A DNA stretch of 64,000 nucleotides from Trametes villosa. Taxonomy: Eukaryota > Basidiomycota > Agaricomycetes > Polyporales > Polyporaceae. A program made the position numbers and the translations under genes. Positions 22,917-33,743 of the stretch are shown here, piece by piece. The notes below the pieces were generated by a model, which searched no databases, had not been told where the DNA came from, and was given only the letters and a program-made list of their open reading frames with translations. The stretch lies in NCBI GenBank assembly GCA_002964805.2, contig PUDQ02000113.1, forward strand, positions 744,001-808,000, in the 5' to 3' direction. The number at the start of each line of letters is the position of its first letter. Position 1 is the first letter of the stretch.

Positions 22917-23405
22917 ATGTCTCCCCTCGTCCTCCTCTCCTTCCTCGCGTCCCTTCTCCTCTGCTGCCTATGCTTCCCCTCCGTCGTCACCTCCATCACA
23001 GGCGGAGATGACTTCGACATGCACGAACCCGGCCTAGCGGTCGTCGCCTCCCGTGAGTCTATCTCCCCCTCCTCCTCATAGTTTGCGCTGACCGTCGAGT
23101 TCTCGTGCTTGGGCTATCCGCTCCGCTCAGGCACCCCCTTCCGCGAGTCCGGCCCTCCCGTGTGCATGGCGAAGCTCATCATGCTGAGGCACAAGGTCAG
23201 CCCCCTCCTCTTATCGCGTGCGCCGCATTGCAGGTGCTCACTGACGCTCCCGTGCCCGCAGATCCAGCAGGACAACACCAAACGGCGAAACCACACCAGC
23301 CAGGCCCGTCGAGCCGCGCGCACATTCAACGTCTCCCCCGCCCGCTCCCCGCGCAACGTCCCCTGGGTGCGCTTCGGGCGGGCATACGGGAAGCAAAATT
23401 ATTGA
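22917..23405 (+). CDS. Doubtful small gene with a signal-like N-terminus
   Basis: An ATG at 22917 starts a very hydrophobic stretch (PLVLLSFLASLLLCCLCF) that looks like a signal peptide, followed by GGDDFDMHEPGLAVVAS. A GT-AG intron (23053-23081) and another (about 23197-23262) would lead to a basic C-terminus ending GRAYGKQNY at 23405. However, the first intron joins exon 1 to a different frame from the one ending at 23405. The frame it does reach stays open to about 23674. Either the intron is misplaced, the gene is broken, or it is not a gene. No domain is recognised, and the call rests on the hydrophobic start and splice-like signals only. Confidence 0.3.
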
Positions 23406-23881
23406 CTGTATACCACACCTCTACTACTCGCCTGCGCTGCTGGGGTCGCACCTGTATACCCGGAGAATATCATACCTGTTGTTGGCTGTTGTCGCACACC
23501 ACTACCTCTCCCCCTGTCTGCTGCCACCGCGCGCGGCGTTTGCACGATCGGGACGCGTCTGTTACCGCCGACGGCCGGCGTCTATATCACACGCCTATAT
23601 CATCCGAACTTGAACATTCCACAGCGCGCCTGAAGCCAAAATCGTCCTATGTAACTATAACACGACGCGAATAGTACATGTACATGTGACCCTACAGAGC
23701 TGCATACAAAAATACATACATGTCGACATAGCGATGCATCGAGCCAAAACGTCTCATACCCTCTCACTCAAACGTTAGTCGAAGGCCTCACGAGCCCTTC
23801 GCATGGAGGTGTCCGCCGTGCGAGGAAGCGCCTATACCCCAAAGTACCCTCACACCTCACCCAAATGCTACCGTCGCAGGC
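23406..23881. other. Convergent 3' region before MRC1
   Basis: About 475 bp, AT-richer, with tracts such as ACATGTACATGT and ATACATACATGTCGACAT that are partly palindromic. Likely 3' UTR and terminator sequence. No gene seen. Confidence 0.4.
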
Positions 23882-26800
23882 CTAATTCGCGAACTTCGCG
23901 CGCCGGCTGGACACGGCCGAGAGCACGCTCGGTGCCTTTGCGACCTTCGTTCTCCCACCCGCGCCGGCGCAACTCGCGGTTCTCGACGCCGACGGGCGCG
24001 AGCCCTCCTTGAACGAGCCGCTGCCACTGCCGCCGCCCGCCTTGGACTTGCCGTGGCCGGTGACGGCAGAGCCGCCGGTATTGCGGCCGAGGATACCGGC
24101 CGTGCGCGACCCGCCCTCGGCCTTGCCCCACTTCTTCATTCGCGCGCGGTCTTCCTCGCCCATGAAGTCGTCTTTCCGGAGGGGCTGGGCGGTCCGTCAG
24201 CGGCTGCAATACGTATGGGGGAAGAAGGGTCGGGTGCTTTACTGACCTCGTCGCCGTCGGCATACCCCGCGAGACGTCCGGCCGCGTCGCGCCGCTGGTC
24301 GAGGGAGACCTCTCTCACGCGCATGCCGTCGTCCATCTCGTCCTCGCTCTGGTCGTCCCACCGCGACACATCATGGGGGTCAAAGACCGGCGCGGACTCC
24401 TGCAATCGTTGTCAGCAGGGATAAGGTAAGAGCGGTTACGCGCGACACTCACGCTTTCCCTGGCCCTCTGCAGCATCTCCTCGCGCAGCTGCGCGTGGCT
24501 GATCACCTCGCGCGGCTCCTCGTCCTCCTCGGCGGGCTCCGGTACGTCCATCTCCATCTCGTCCTGCTTCAGGTACGCGAACTCGTCGTCGTCATCGTCC
24601 ACGTTGGCGTTGTACTCCTGCGCGAACGGTGCGGTCTCTTTGTCCTTTGCTAGGGGAGGTTCAGCAACACAAAAGACGCAGAACGCAAGGAGGGCACGTA
24701 CACAGAGCAGCGATGCTGTCGTTCAGGCGCGGCTTCTTCTTCGCAGGCCTGGGTCTGCCGCCGTCGGAATCCTCGTCGGAGTCGCTGTCGCCAAAGCCGA
24801 CGCCGTGGTCCCGACGCTTGATGCGGAGCTTGCCTGTAGCAGCATCCCTCGCCGCCTTCTCACGCGCCTTGTCGTCCAGTTCCCCGTGCTCGCTAAGAGC
24901 CCAAGCATCAGCCACCTAACGTTTCCACCATGATTCCAAACGAGGCACTTACCGGTACTTCTCCAGGACGGCCTGCTCAGCGAGCGTCTGGTCGTCCATC
25001 TCCTTATCGTCCACGAGCTCCGCAAGCGGCTGGTCCTGCGCGTCGTCGTCCGAGTCCTCCTCGTCCGAGTCTTGCTTGCGTCCGCCAAAGCCGAACGCGG
25101 CGTCCTCGTCGGACTCCTCCGCCTCGCCCTCGATGAACGCCGACTTCTTCGGCTTCTTCGCCTTGGCGGGGGAGGGCCGCCGCCCGAGCACGTCGAACGC
25201 GTTCCTTGCCTTCGGGCGTGGGGGGCTCGGTTGTGGGGGCGGAGTGCGGTCGCGCTTCTTGAGCCGGAGACGGGGGAGGTCGTCATCGTCATCGTCGGGG
25301 CCCTGGCCGAACAGGGGCGCCAATGGCTTGCGGACGGACGCTAGGAGCGTCGCGGGTGAAGAGAGACGCAGGCTCGGCATGGGCTGGCTGGGCGTCATCG
25401 CGCTCAGCGGCGTCCTGAGCTCGGGGCGCGTCTGCGTCAAGAACCTGTACAATGTGTGAGCGTCGGTGCTTGGTGCGCGCGGAGAGAAGAGGATCTTACC
25501 CGTTGTCATCCACAAACATCTTCCGAGCTGGCGACGCGCGTGTTTCCTGCTGCTCTTGCACGGCGAGCACCTGCTCCTTCTCGAAGATCTGGTCCGCCTT
25601 CGCGGCGAGGCCCTGGTCCACCTCGAGCGCGGGCTGCAGCCCGGTATCGAGCGTCAGGGAGATGTCGTCGTTCTGCTGGGCCGCTTTCAACTTCTCGAAG
25701 CCACCGCCCTAGTGCAGACTATGTCAGCCCATGGTCCCGGGACACAGCCAACCTGACTTACTCCTTCCTGTGTGAAGAACTGCGAGAATCCGCCACCACC
25801 TCCGATGGGAAGCGCCTCTGCCAGAGGCAGCGGGCTTGGTGAAGGCGCCCGCTCCTTTCCCTTCGCGCTGAGCGAGAACGCCTCCTGCAGGCCGCCCCCA
25901 CCGCCCAAGCTCAGATCCATGGGCGAGTCATCCCCTGCCCCCGCGACCGCAGTGGTAGAGCTGCTCAGACGCAGGGGTCCCGGGCTGAACCCAAAGACAT
26001 CCTCATCCTCCTCATCCGCCGGGAGCTCCTTCAGCGGCGAGCGCACGCCCTCGGGGACGCTCCTGCTCGCCCCAGGGGACGCCGCGATTTCAGCGGCGAA
26101 GAGCGAGCCGAACCCACGGCTCGGGCGGAGCCCGAGCGAGAGCCCGGGGGACTGGACCGCGATCGTCGTGTTCTCCTTGTCGTCCCCGCGGTCGAAGCTG
26201 AGGCGCACGTCGTTCTCCTTGTCCGTTCCGTCCTCCGTGCGGTCCGTCTGCTCGCCAAGCGAAGACGTCGACTGGCGCCGCGCGAGCGCGTGCTCGTCGT
26301 CGCCGGCGGCTTGGGGAGATTGGGAGGAGTCGCGCACGAGGATGCGGCTGGGCGGCGGGCGGTTCTCAGCGTCGTCCTCGTCGTCGGAGACGACAGCTGC
26401 GATGGGCCGGTTAGCGAGCGGGCACCGGGGGCGCGGCGCGAGGAAGGGGTTCTCGTCATCCTCGTCGTCGGCCTGCTCGCCCAGGTCTCCGCGCGAAAGA
26501 TTGAGAGGGGCGTTCTCGCCGTCCTCGTCGTTCTCTTCGTCGGAGACATCGGATCCCTCGTGCACTACTGCATCATCTGGCCTGTACTCCTCGTCGCTGC
26601 CGCTGTCGTCCACCATCTCGATGTCTCCATCCCGACTGGCAGCGGCCGCGCCCTTCTCCTTCAAGCGCTGCAGAGCCTCATGGGGATTCTGCGGCAAGGC
26701 GTGCTCTTCGGGACGCTCCTTCAGCCTCCCGCCCCTGCGCTTGTAGTCTTCCTCTTTCTCCTGGATGATCCTCGCCTTCTTGTTGGCGTCCTGAGCCAGA

Positions 26801-28503
26801 AGTATCCTACTGAGCGCCTTCGGGGACAGGTGTACTTGCTTGTCGGACCGCTTGGCCTTGGAAGCCACGAAGCTTGCCGACGCTGCGTCCTTCATGACAC
26901 GACGCTGCTCTTCCTCGTCCATCCTCAGCACGGCGCTCTCGCGGTGTGCAGTTGCACCAGCGAACGCGAGATGCGTCTTGCGCCCGCGGGATGGAAGCAC
27001 GCCCTTCGCCGTCAAGCCCCGCCGGCTCTGAGCCTCATCGCGCGCGACGTTCTTGGGGTCGCTCGCGATGACAAGGTCGTCGTCGCTCTCCTCGGACTGG
27101 TGCTGGTTCCGCTGCGCGAGCACGCGGGCCTTGAGCTCCTTTGCCTGCCGGAGCTTCTCCGCCGCCTCCTTGTTCTTCGCCGACTCGCGCATCAACGCCG
27201 CACCGTCTGGGAGGTCCGAGTCCGAGTCGGAGGTGTCGGTGAGCTCAAGGGTCGTTCCAAGAAGGCCATTGGGCTGAAACTCGCTCTGCGACACCGCCTT
27301 GGAAGAGGAAGCAGTCGGGCGGCGGCTGCGTGTGTCCGTCGCGGGCGAAGACGAGAAGGGTTGGATGGGGTCGGACGCTACAGGGATTGGCGGCGAGGGC
27401 GAACGTGTGCGCGTGCGTGATCGCGAGCGCGACGCTTCCCTCTGAATGAGACCAGGTTGGAACCTACGAGCAGCGCGACGGTCAAATAGCGTCCGTTAGC
27501 CTGCGCGGGAATGCTCACTTTTCGAGGAGTGTGGAGATACGGTATTTGCTCTTCTGCTGAGGCTGGATTGAGACGGGTTGCTGCGCGACTATGCGGGCAT
27601 TCGCCTTCTGTGTCTCGATCCGGTCCTTCTTTGTAGGAGCCTAGAAGTGTCCGCAATCGTCAGTCAACCTCAAGGATATATGCTACTGGGACGGGGTATT
27701 ACCTTCACGCGCTTCGCAGCACCAGAGGCCTTGGGCTTCTTCTGCTGCTTGCTGGTGGCGGGCTTCGCATTCGACGTCAAGTCGTCTGCGCTCTCGAAGG
27801 GCAAGGGGTTGGCGTCTCTCTGCTTACCCTTGCCCTTCCCTTTGCTGGGCGGCATCTCAATAGACGTGGGCGGCGTGGGAGAGGACCGCGTTTCGGGTGT
27901 GTTTATGGGATGGCGCGGGGACGTCTGGGGAGTGGAGGGGCGCGCTTCCGCCTCGGATTCTGGCTCAGAAGGCGGGAGTGTCTCGACTCGCCTTGGGGGG
28001 CGGGTGTGGATGACAAGAGAGGAGGATTGGGCGGAGGCGGTCAGGGAGGATAGCGTGCCACTCAGGACACCCCGGGCGGCCTCATCAGCAGGAGACGCTG
28101 GTCGGGTGGGCACGCTCGCTTTGCCCTCAGAACTTAGCTCGCCATGAGGTCCCTGCGTATTAGAGCGTGTTGCGGAGTCAGACTCTCCCCGGTCTATCTT
28201 GTCTAGCATGTCGCGGAATGCAAAACGGTAGCGTCCCGGGGCATTATCAGCGTCCTCGTCCTCGTCGCTGTCGTCAGCGTTCGCAGCTTGCGCGCTTAGA
28301 GAAGACGTGTTGGACGCGTCGAAGTCGTCTGAGCTGGGAGGGACTTCATGATCTAGCGTGATGGAGGTGGACGAGAGCGAGTCTTCGCGTGAGTCGAGGC
28401 TGGTGTTGCCGACGTCGAAGGAGATGTCGTGCTCGGACGTGTCGCGTCGTCGGCCATACGTCCTGACCGGGCGGCGGATGACGGGGGACGGGGAACGCGA
28501 CAT
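23882..28503 (-). CDS. MRC1: Mediator of replication checkpoint 1 (Mrc1/claspin)
   Basis: Minus-strand gene from ATG at 28503 to TAG at 23882-23884, about nine exons, roughly 1,350-1,400 residues. Long acidic, Ser-rich, disordered regions with scattered SQ/TQ sites are typical of Mrc1/claspin, which transmits the replication-stress signal to the Rad53/Chk effector kinase and travels with the fork. Recognisable parts: KSKYRISTLLEK (about 27530), the large central exon from about 27420 to 25760 (RESAKNKEAAEKLRQAKELK), and the conserved MRC1 domain near 25000-24450 with SEHGELDDKAREKAARDAAT and DEFAYLKQDEMEMDVPEP. The C-terminus is Gly/Ser-rich and basic. An upstream in-frame ATG at 28635 exists; I prefer 28503 because the preceding part is simple Pro/Ser sequence. 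Confidence 0.85.
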
Positions 28504-28699
28504 GACGCGTGGTATCGAGCAGCGGGGGGTATGAGGAGAAGGGTGTCGCCGTGTGGGAGGAGGGGAGGACGGCGTGGAGGTGAGCTGAGACGGCGCTGAG
28601 CGTGGTCGACACAGCTCCCCCGCTTCCGAGCCCACACGCAGGCGCCCGTGCTGTGACGCTATTGTGACGAGCGCGTTTTAGGCAATTCCATTATTCGCG

Positions 28700-28720
28700 A
28701 CGCGTTCGGCGCCAACGCGT
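28700..28720. promoter_or_regulatory. Pair of MluI cell-cycle boxes (ACGCGT)
   Basis: Perfect ACGCGT hexamers at 28700-28705 and 28715-28720, about 200 bp upstream of the MRC1 start. In yeasts such boxes bind the MBF complex and drive G1/S genes, and mrc1 is a known target there. Function here is inferred. Confidence 0.55.
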
Positions 28721-28759
28721 CCTCGTCTACCACGGCAGGCAAGGCGTGGAAGTCCCCAC

Positions 28760-28853
28760 ATGCGATAGCCAGGGTATAGTCGTGCAGAACGCTTAACAAC
28801 ATGCGATAGGTATGCGATAGTTTAACGTTTTGTCAGAATTGAGGCTATCGCAT
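28760..28853. promoter_or_regulatory. Cluster of four ATGCGATAG motifs
   Basis: ATGCGATAG occurs at 28760-28768, 28801-28809 and 28812-28820, and its reverse complement CTATCGCAT at 28845-28853. Four exact 9-mers in 94 bp within a promoter suggests binding sites for one factor. I do not recognise the factor. Confidence 0.6.
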
Positions 28854-29396
28854 GCATATAGTGGCATGTTGGTATGGCCCTTTGTCTGCCGTGCCATACC
28901 CCTCGCGTCTGGCAGTCAAACTCATGGAGTACACCTAGGACATACCCGTCGAGCTGCCTCTGTATAAGTGTATACATCGTATTTATACATTGAATGACCT
29001 CGTGCTCGCACGTTCGCACGATATATGCTAGCAAACCATGCCTCGGCGGCGGGTTACAGTTGCATCCAAATATATATGTTGTTGAACTTTTCGACAAGGG
29101 ATACCAGTCAAGAACGTGCTCTCAGATCTCAATCATAGCAACCTATCTTGACACGGTATACTCGTGTTACAACGAGCGGAGCCCCTCCGGTACGTCTATC
29201 GTTCCTTCTCAGATCTTGGGTGAGATCGTACGCCCGATCGAATCTTTTTGGCGCTCAACTCCCGGCAGCGACGGTCCGGTGATGTGCTTCCCTAATCGGG
29301 AGGTACTATACAGCACCATCAGCCACCGCCACTTTCTCTGCTAGAATCACTGGAGAATACCCTCAACGACACCGACGCCCTCAAGACCCCCTCAAA

Positions 29397-30896
29397 ATGA
29401 GGTACGTTATGCTCGTGCTCGGTATGAATGACTACTGACTGAATTCCACAGTCACCGTAAGGTTCGTAGAAACCAGGCTGGCGCTGAACGGCCGGATTTT
29501 GACTTTGCACCCTCCAGTACGAAGCCCCCCGTCACGGCTCGCTTGGTTTCCTGCCCCGCAAGCGTGCTGCGCGCCACCGCGGAAAGGTCAAGGCGTTCCC
29601 CAAGGTATGTGCCAGTGGTGGAAATTGCGGAAGGACAGGCATTGAGGACGTATGGGGGAATTAGGATGACGCCAAGAAGCCCGTTCACTTGACGGCCGTT
29701 TTGGGCTACAAGGCCGGCATGACCCACGTCGTCCGTGACCTTGACCGTCCTGGCTCCAGTAAGTTCTACTTCAAACCTTCGCGTTAGTATGCATGCAAAC
29801 TGCGCTACAGAGATGCACAAGCGCGAGGTTGTCGAGGCGGTTTCGATTGTCGAGACTCCCCCGATGATCGTTGTCGGTGTCGTTGGCTACGTCGAGACTC
29901 CCCGTGGTCTCCGCACCCTCACCACCGTCTGGGCGTCCCACCTCTCCGACGAGCTCAAGCGTCGCTTCTACAAGAACTGGTACCGCTCCAAGAAGAAGGC
30001 GTTCACGCGCTACGCCAAGAAGCACGCCGAGGACGGCGGCAAGTCCATCGCCCGCGAGCTCGAGCGCATCCGCAAGTACTGCACGGTCGTCCGTGTCCTT
30101 GCGCACACCCAGATCCGCAAGACCGGCCTTACCCAGAAGAAGGCCCACCTCATGGAGATCCAGGTCAACGGTGGCTCCATCGCGGACAAGGTCGAGTTCG
30201 CGCACGGGCTGTTCGAGAAGCCCGTCGAGGTTTCCTCCGTCTTCGAGCAGGACGAGGTCATCGACGTTATTGCGGTCACGAAGGGTCACGGTTTCGAGGG
30301 TGTTACGCACCGTTGGGGTACCAAGAAGCTTCCTCGCAAGACGCACAAGGGTCTCCGCAAGGTCGCTTGTATCGGTGCATGGCATCCGTCGAAGGTCATG
30401 TTCTCCGTTGCGCGTGCCGGTCAAAGTGAGTATCGCACGTTGCATGTACTTCGTGAGACCGTTGCTGACAGCTGTGAATAGACGGTTACCACCACCGTAC
30501 GGAGCTCAACAAGAAGATCTACCGCATTGGCAGCGGCGAGGACGATGCTAACGCGTCGACTGAGCACGATGTCACCAAGAAGGCGATCACGCCCATGGGT
30601 GGCTTCCCCCACTACGGTATCGTCAAGAACGACTACATCATGCTCAAGGGCTCGATCCCCGGTACCAAGAAGCGTGTCATCACCCTCCGCAAGTCCCTCA
30701 TGGTCCACACTTCTCGCCGGGATCTCGAGAAGGTCCAGCTCAAGTTCATCGATACCTCGTCGAAGTTCGGCGTACGTAGTCTCTCTGCTCTCGCTGCATG
30801 GCGCATTCGCTCACACTCTTGGTTCCACAGCACGGTGCGTTCCAGACGTTCGAGGAAAAGGCTGCGTTCCTGGGAACGCTCAAGGCCCGGGCTTGA
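29397..30896 (+). CDS. RPL3: 60S ribosomal protein L3 (uL3)
   Basis: Seven exons in phase: 29397-29401, 29452-29461, 29518-29604, 29665-29758, 29811-30425, 30482-30771, 30831-30896. The first two exons are only 5 and 10 nt, encoding MSHRK, followed by [20 protein letters not shown], the near-universal start of eukaryotic L3. Further hallmarks are [41 protein letters not shown] (the loop reaching the peptidyl transferase centre) and [18 protein letters not shown] at the end. Codon use is strongly biased to C-ending codons, as expected for a highly expressed gene. Introns crowded at the 5' end are typical of fungal ribosomal protein genes. Confidence 0.98.
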
Positions 30897-31602
30897 TTGC
30901 TGTCCTTCTCCGTACTATACGCGCTTTCTCTCTACCGTTATGCTGCACCGTCCATGCTATGCTTTGTATTGCCCAATGACATGACGCACGCTTCTGACTT
31001 GAAGCATATCGGTTGTACATCATCCATCCTACGCGTGAATCGTCTGCATGTCCCGGATCGCCACGTTCGCAGACCCGTCGCCCCGAGGTAGACATGTTGG
31101 GGACCTTCCACGTCGAATCCCCATACCCAATGGTTGGTGCCTCTGGCAAAGCGTCGTGTAAGTCAGCGGAAAGAGGTCAGCGTGTTTCCGTCGGCCGTGT
31201 GGTCGTCGCCGCTCGAGCGCTTGTCGAGTGTAGTCGCCGCTGAGCCAATCCGGACGCGAGAATAGAGAGAGGCGCCGGCGATCAGCCTGCGAAAAAGTGA
31301 GCGACGCTGGCTGCAACTTGGCGCGAGGTCCCTTCTCTACCACCGCGTCCATCCCGCCCACCCGCTCTTCAGACACGTCTGTCTGAACCTCACGACGTAC
31401 GACCGGTCAGGCCCGTTGTCTACCCTGGTCGAATAGCTGCTCACGTGGACTGCATGGCAGGTGTACGGCAACAGCACGCTGGCGCGTCACCGCGTCTACC
31501 CACCCGGTGCTGCTGCTTTGTCGTGTCGCGGTATGTGCCTCTCTTGAACGCAACCTATATGTGAATTCTAACGTGAAGACAGGATGACTGCTCATTGCAT
31601 TG
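30897..31602. other. Intergenic region between RPL3 and a PPR gene
   Basis: About 700 bp: RPL3 3' UTR followed by a promoter. No clear TATA box, repeat or gene. Short overlapping frames on both strands lack domains. Confidence 0.4.
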
Positions 31603-33450
31603 ATGCTGAGAGCGTCCTCTCTGGGCCTCGCATTCACTCATGGGATCTCGCGCTGCTACCTCCTCCACAGTCCCCGCGGTTTGCACAAGCGTCTCGGCCA
31701 TGAGTCCCGGCCCATCTCATCTGGAGCACCGCACCTGCATACACCGGAGACGACTGAGATGTCACAGCGCACGTCGGACGATGTCGGACCACTACTGGGA
31801 TCGTCACGAGAGCTTCCTCTGGAGACCATGGCGAGTGAGGTCAGTACCGCAACCGCGCTTTCCCCCACACACGCAAGCGGTCCGGATACCACCGATGCGA
31901 ACGAGAAAATCCCCACTATCGACAGCCCCACGGATAGCGCCCCCAGCTCCCCGCTGCAAACAGCCGAAGGACCCAGGACTGCAACGGCGAAGCCACGCTA
32001 CACGCCTTCGCAATCCGCTGCCCTTTTCCACCACCAGCGCCTTTCACTATATGAGCAGCTCGCGGCGGAGACGGACATGGACGCGGCGTGGCAGCTGTAC
32101 CTGAGGCTCTTCGAGGACCGACCTGCGTACCTAGACCACTGCATCCCCCACAAGTACCTCCACACCTTCGCGGCCGCGCTCGTGGCGAAGGCCAAGACGC
32201 TACCGCCTACCCGTATGCGCACGCAGACGGTCTTCCTCCGCCTGCTCTCCGTCCTCAACGCGATTTACTACTCGGGCGGCCAGCTGCGGCTGTGGGAGTG
32301 GAACGCGCTCATCGACTGTGCTGGGCGGGGGTGGCGGAAGACGCGGCCGGACGACTTCCAGGCGGCGCTGAACGTGTACCGGGATATGGTCGCGAACCGA
32401 GCGCCCGGCTCGTCGTTCGCTAGCGAGGTGTCTTCCCCTTTGCAAGACACCTCCCAAGTCGTGTCGCAGCCAGTCCAGCCGGACGTCGTCACCTACACTA
32501 CCCTAATCGCCATTGCTGGGCGCACGCTGAACCCTGACATCCTGCGGCTTGCTGAGTCCCACCTTGTCTCCTCCGACATTCCGCCCAACCGCGTCACCTT
32601 CCTGGCTTATCTGCGCTTCTATGCGCGCAAGGGCCGCGTTGGGAATGTGCGCTCTATGATGCTCCGCGTGCTGCAGAACGGCTGGTCGCTCAACCAGGAC
32701 GGCACCAACGCGCTGATATGGGCGTACGGACGTCAAGGGCGGCTCGACGTTGTCACTGCGATTTATCGAGTTCTGCGACACCACTTGCGCTCTGAAGACG
32801 GCGCGCGAGACGATCATGCTGTAGAGACCGCCATACACCACCTAGAGACGCAAGAGAGTATCTCCATACCTCCTGGGCTCAAGCCCGACGCCGTCACATA
32901 CTACACCCTCATCCAGGTGTACGCCTACCACGGACGCCTCCGTGACGCTCTCGATGTCTTCTCGGACATGATGACCTCCCCGGTACCCGTCACCGGGGCG
33001 CTCAAAGACTTCGCCGACTACGTCCCCGGCTCGACGCTCCCGAACCCCGTCCTCCCCATCTTCCGCTCGCTCTTCCTCGGCTTCGTGCGGCACGCCGCGC
33101 CCCCGGACCACAGCGCGCTCGGCCTCGCGCCGTCGACGGGCGCGGACGGCGAGCAGCGGCGCGCGTGGACGCTCGAGCCGCTGCTCGCGCTCTTCGGCGA
33201 CTTCGTGCAGCTGCCGGGCGGCGCGCGCCCGAGCGCGCGCACCGTGTACTGGCTGCTCGTCGCGTGCGCGATCACGAGCGGGTACAACCGCGCGCTCCTG
33301 CGCGGCGTGTGGGCGCGCCTCGAGGGCCGGTACGGCGCGCGCTGGGACGGGCGCGTGCACGCGTTCAGGGAGAAGATCTTTGCGGACGAGTACGACGCGG
33401 CGTTCTTCGAGCGGCTGTATGACGGCCGGGCGACGTACCGGGGGTGGTAG
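31603..33450 (+). CDS. Pentatricopeptide repeat (PPR) protein, probably mitochondrial
   Basis: Single uninterrupted frame of 615 residues from ATG 31603 to TAG 33448-33450; unusual here because most neighbours have introns. The N-terminus (LRASSLGLAFTHGISRCYLL) is rich in Arg, Ser and Leu with few acids, like a mitochondrial presequence. PPR-type helical pairs are visible: PDVVTYTTLIAIAGRTLNPD, NRVTFLAYLRFYARKGRVGN, NQDGTNALIWAYGRQGRLDV and DAVTYYTLIQVYAYHGRLRD, the last followed by ALDVFSDMM. Fungal PPR proteins bind organellar RNA for processing or translation. The exact target is unknown. The C-terminal 150 residues are GC-rich and poor in repeats. Confidence 0.83.
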   Translation: MLRASSLGLAFTHGISRCYLLHSPRGLHKRLGHESRPISSGAPHLHTPETTEMSQRTSDDVGPLLGSSRELPLETMASEVSTATALSPTHASGPDTTDANEKIPTIDSPTDSAPSSPLQTAEGPRTATAKPRYTPSQSAALFHHQRLSLYEQLAAETDMDAAWQLYLRLFEDRPAYLDHCIPHKYLHTFAAALVAKAKTLPPTRMRTQTVFLRLLSVLNAIYYSGGQLRLWEWNALIDCAGRGWRKTRPDDFQAALNVYRDMVANRAPGSSFASEVSSPLQDTSQVVSQPVQPDVVTYTTLIAIAGRTLNPDILRLAESHLVSSDIPPNRVTFLAYLRFYARKGRVGNVRSMMLRVLQNGWSLNQDGTNALIWAYGRQGRLDVVTAIYRVLRHHLRSEDGARDDHAVETAIHHLETQESISIPPGLKPDAVTYYTLIQVYAYHGRLRDALDVFSDMMTSPVPVTGALKDFADYVPGSTLPNPVLPIFRSLFLGFVRHAAPPDHSALGLAPSTGADGEQRRAWTLEPLLALFGDFVQLPGGARPSARTVYWLLVACAITSGYNRALLRGVWARLEGRYGARWDGRVHAFREKIFADEYDAAFFERLYDGRATYRGW

Positions 33451-33743
33451 ACGGAGGCGTGGTGGGCGTGGGCGCGGGTGCAGATGCGGGCACGGGTGGG
33501 GCGGGGTAGTGGGCAGGCGTGTACATTTGGAGAATACACTATGTAAAAACACCGTAATTGGATCGATCGCTCTATGGTACAGTCCGTGGCCGACGACGAG
33601 CACCCCCACGTTTACAGAGAGAAGAGAGGAGTGAGAGAGAGAGAGAGAAGCCTGAGATCCGTCGCTTCTCCCGCCGCCCGTGCGGAGTCGCCGTTCGTCG
33701 TTCGGGGTCACATGCGGCGCAACGGGGCGCGCACGTCCACCGT
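33451..33743. terminator. Convergent 3' region of the PPR and AMMECR1 genes
   Basis: About 290 bp between two convergent stop codons, with a G-rich stretch, a TACATTTGGAGAATACACTATG tract-like AT-rich segment near 33530 and a GA-repeat near 33625-33650. It probably contains both polyadenylation regions. Confidence 0.4.

Larger units (their letters stand above)
28504..29396. promoter_or_regulatory. Divergent promoter region of MRC1 and RPL3
   Basis: About 890 bp between two divergently transcribed genes. It contains two MluI cell-cycle boxes near the MRC1 side, a cluster of four copies of a 9-bp motif in the centre, and pyrimidine-rich sequence before the RPL3 ATG. No gene seen inside. Confidence 0.6.

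Noticed and set aside
25772..27420. Long plus-strand frames opposite MRC1 (324 and 376 codons)
   Set aside because: The minus-strand MRC1 frame is longer and has conserved motifs; these are Ser/Leu/Val-rich shadows of its acidic coding sequence.
29771..30445. 224-codon minus-strand frame inside RPL3
   Set aside because: It is an antisense shadow produced by strong codon bias in the ribosomal protein gene.
29402..30830. Intronic C/D-box snoRNA in RPL3
   Set aside because: All six introns are 50-60 nt and I saw no convincing C and D box pair.
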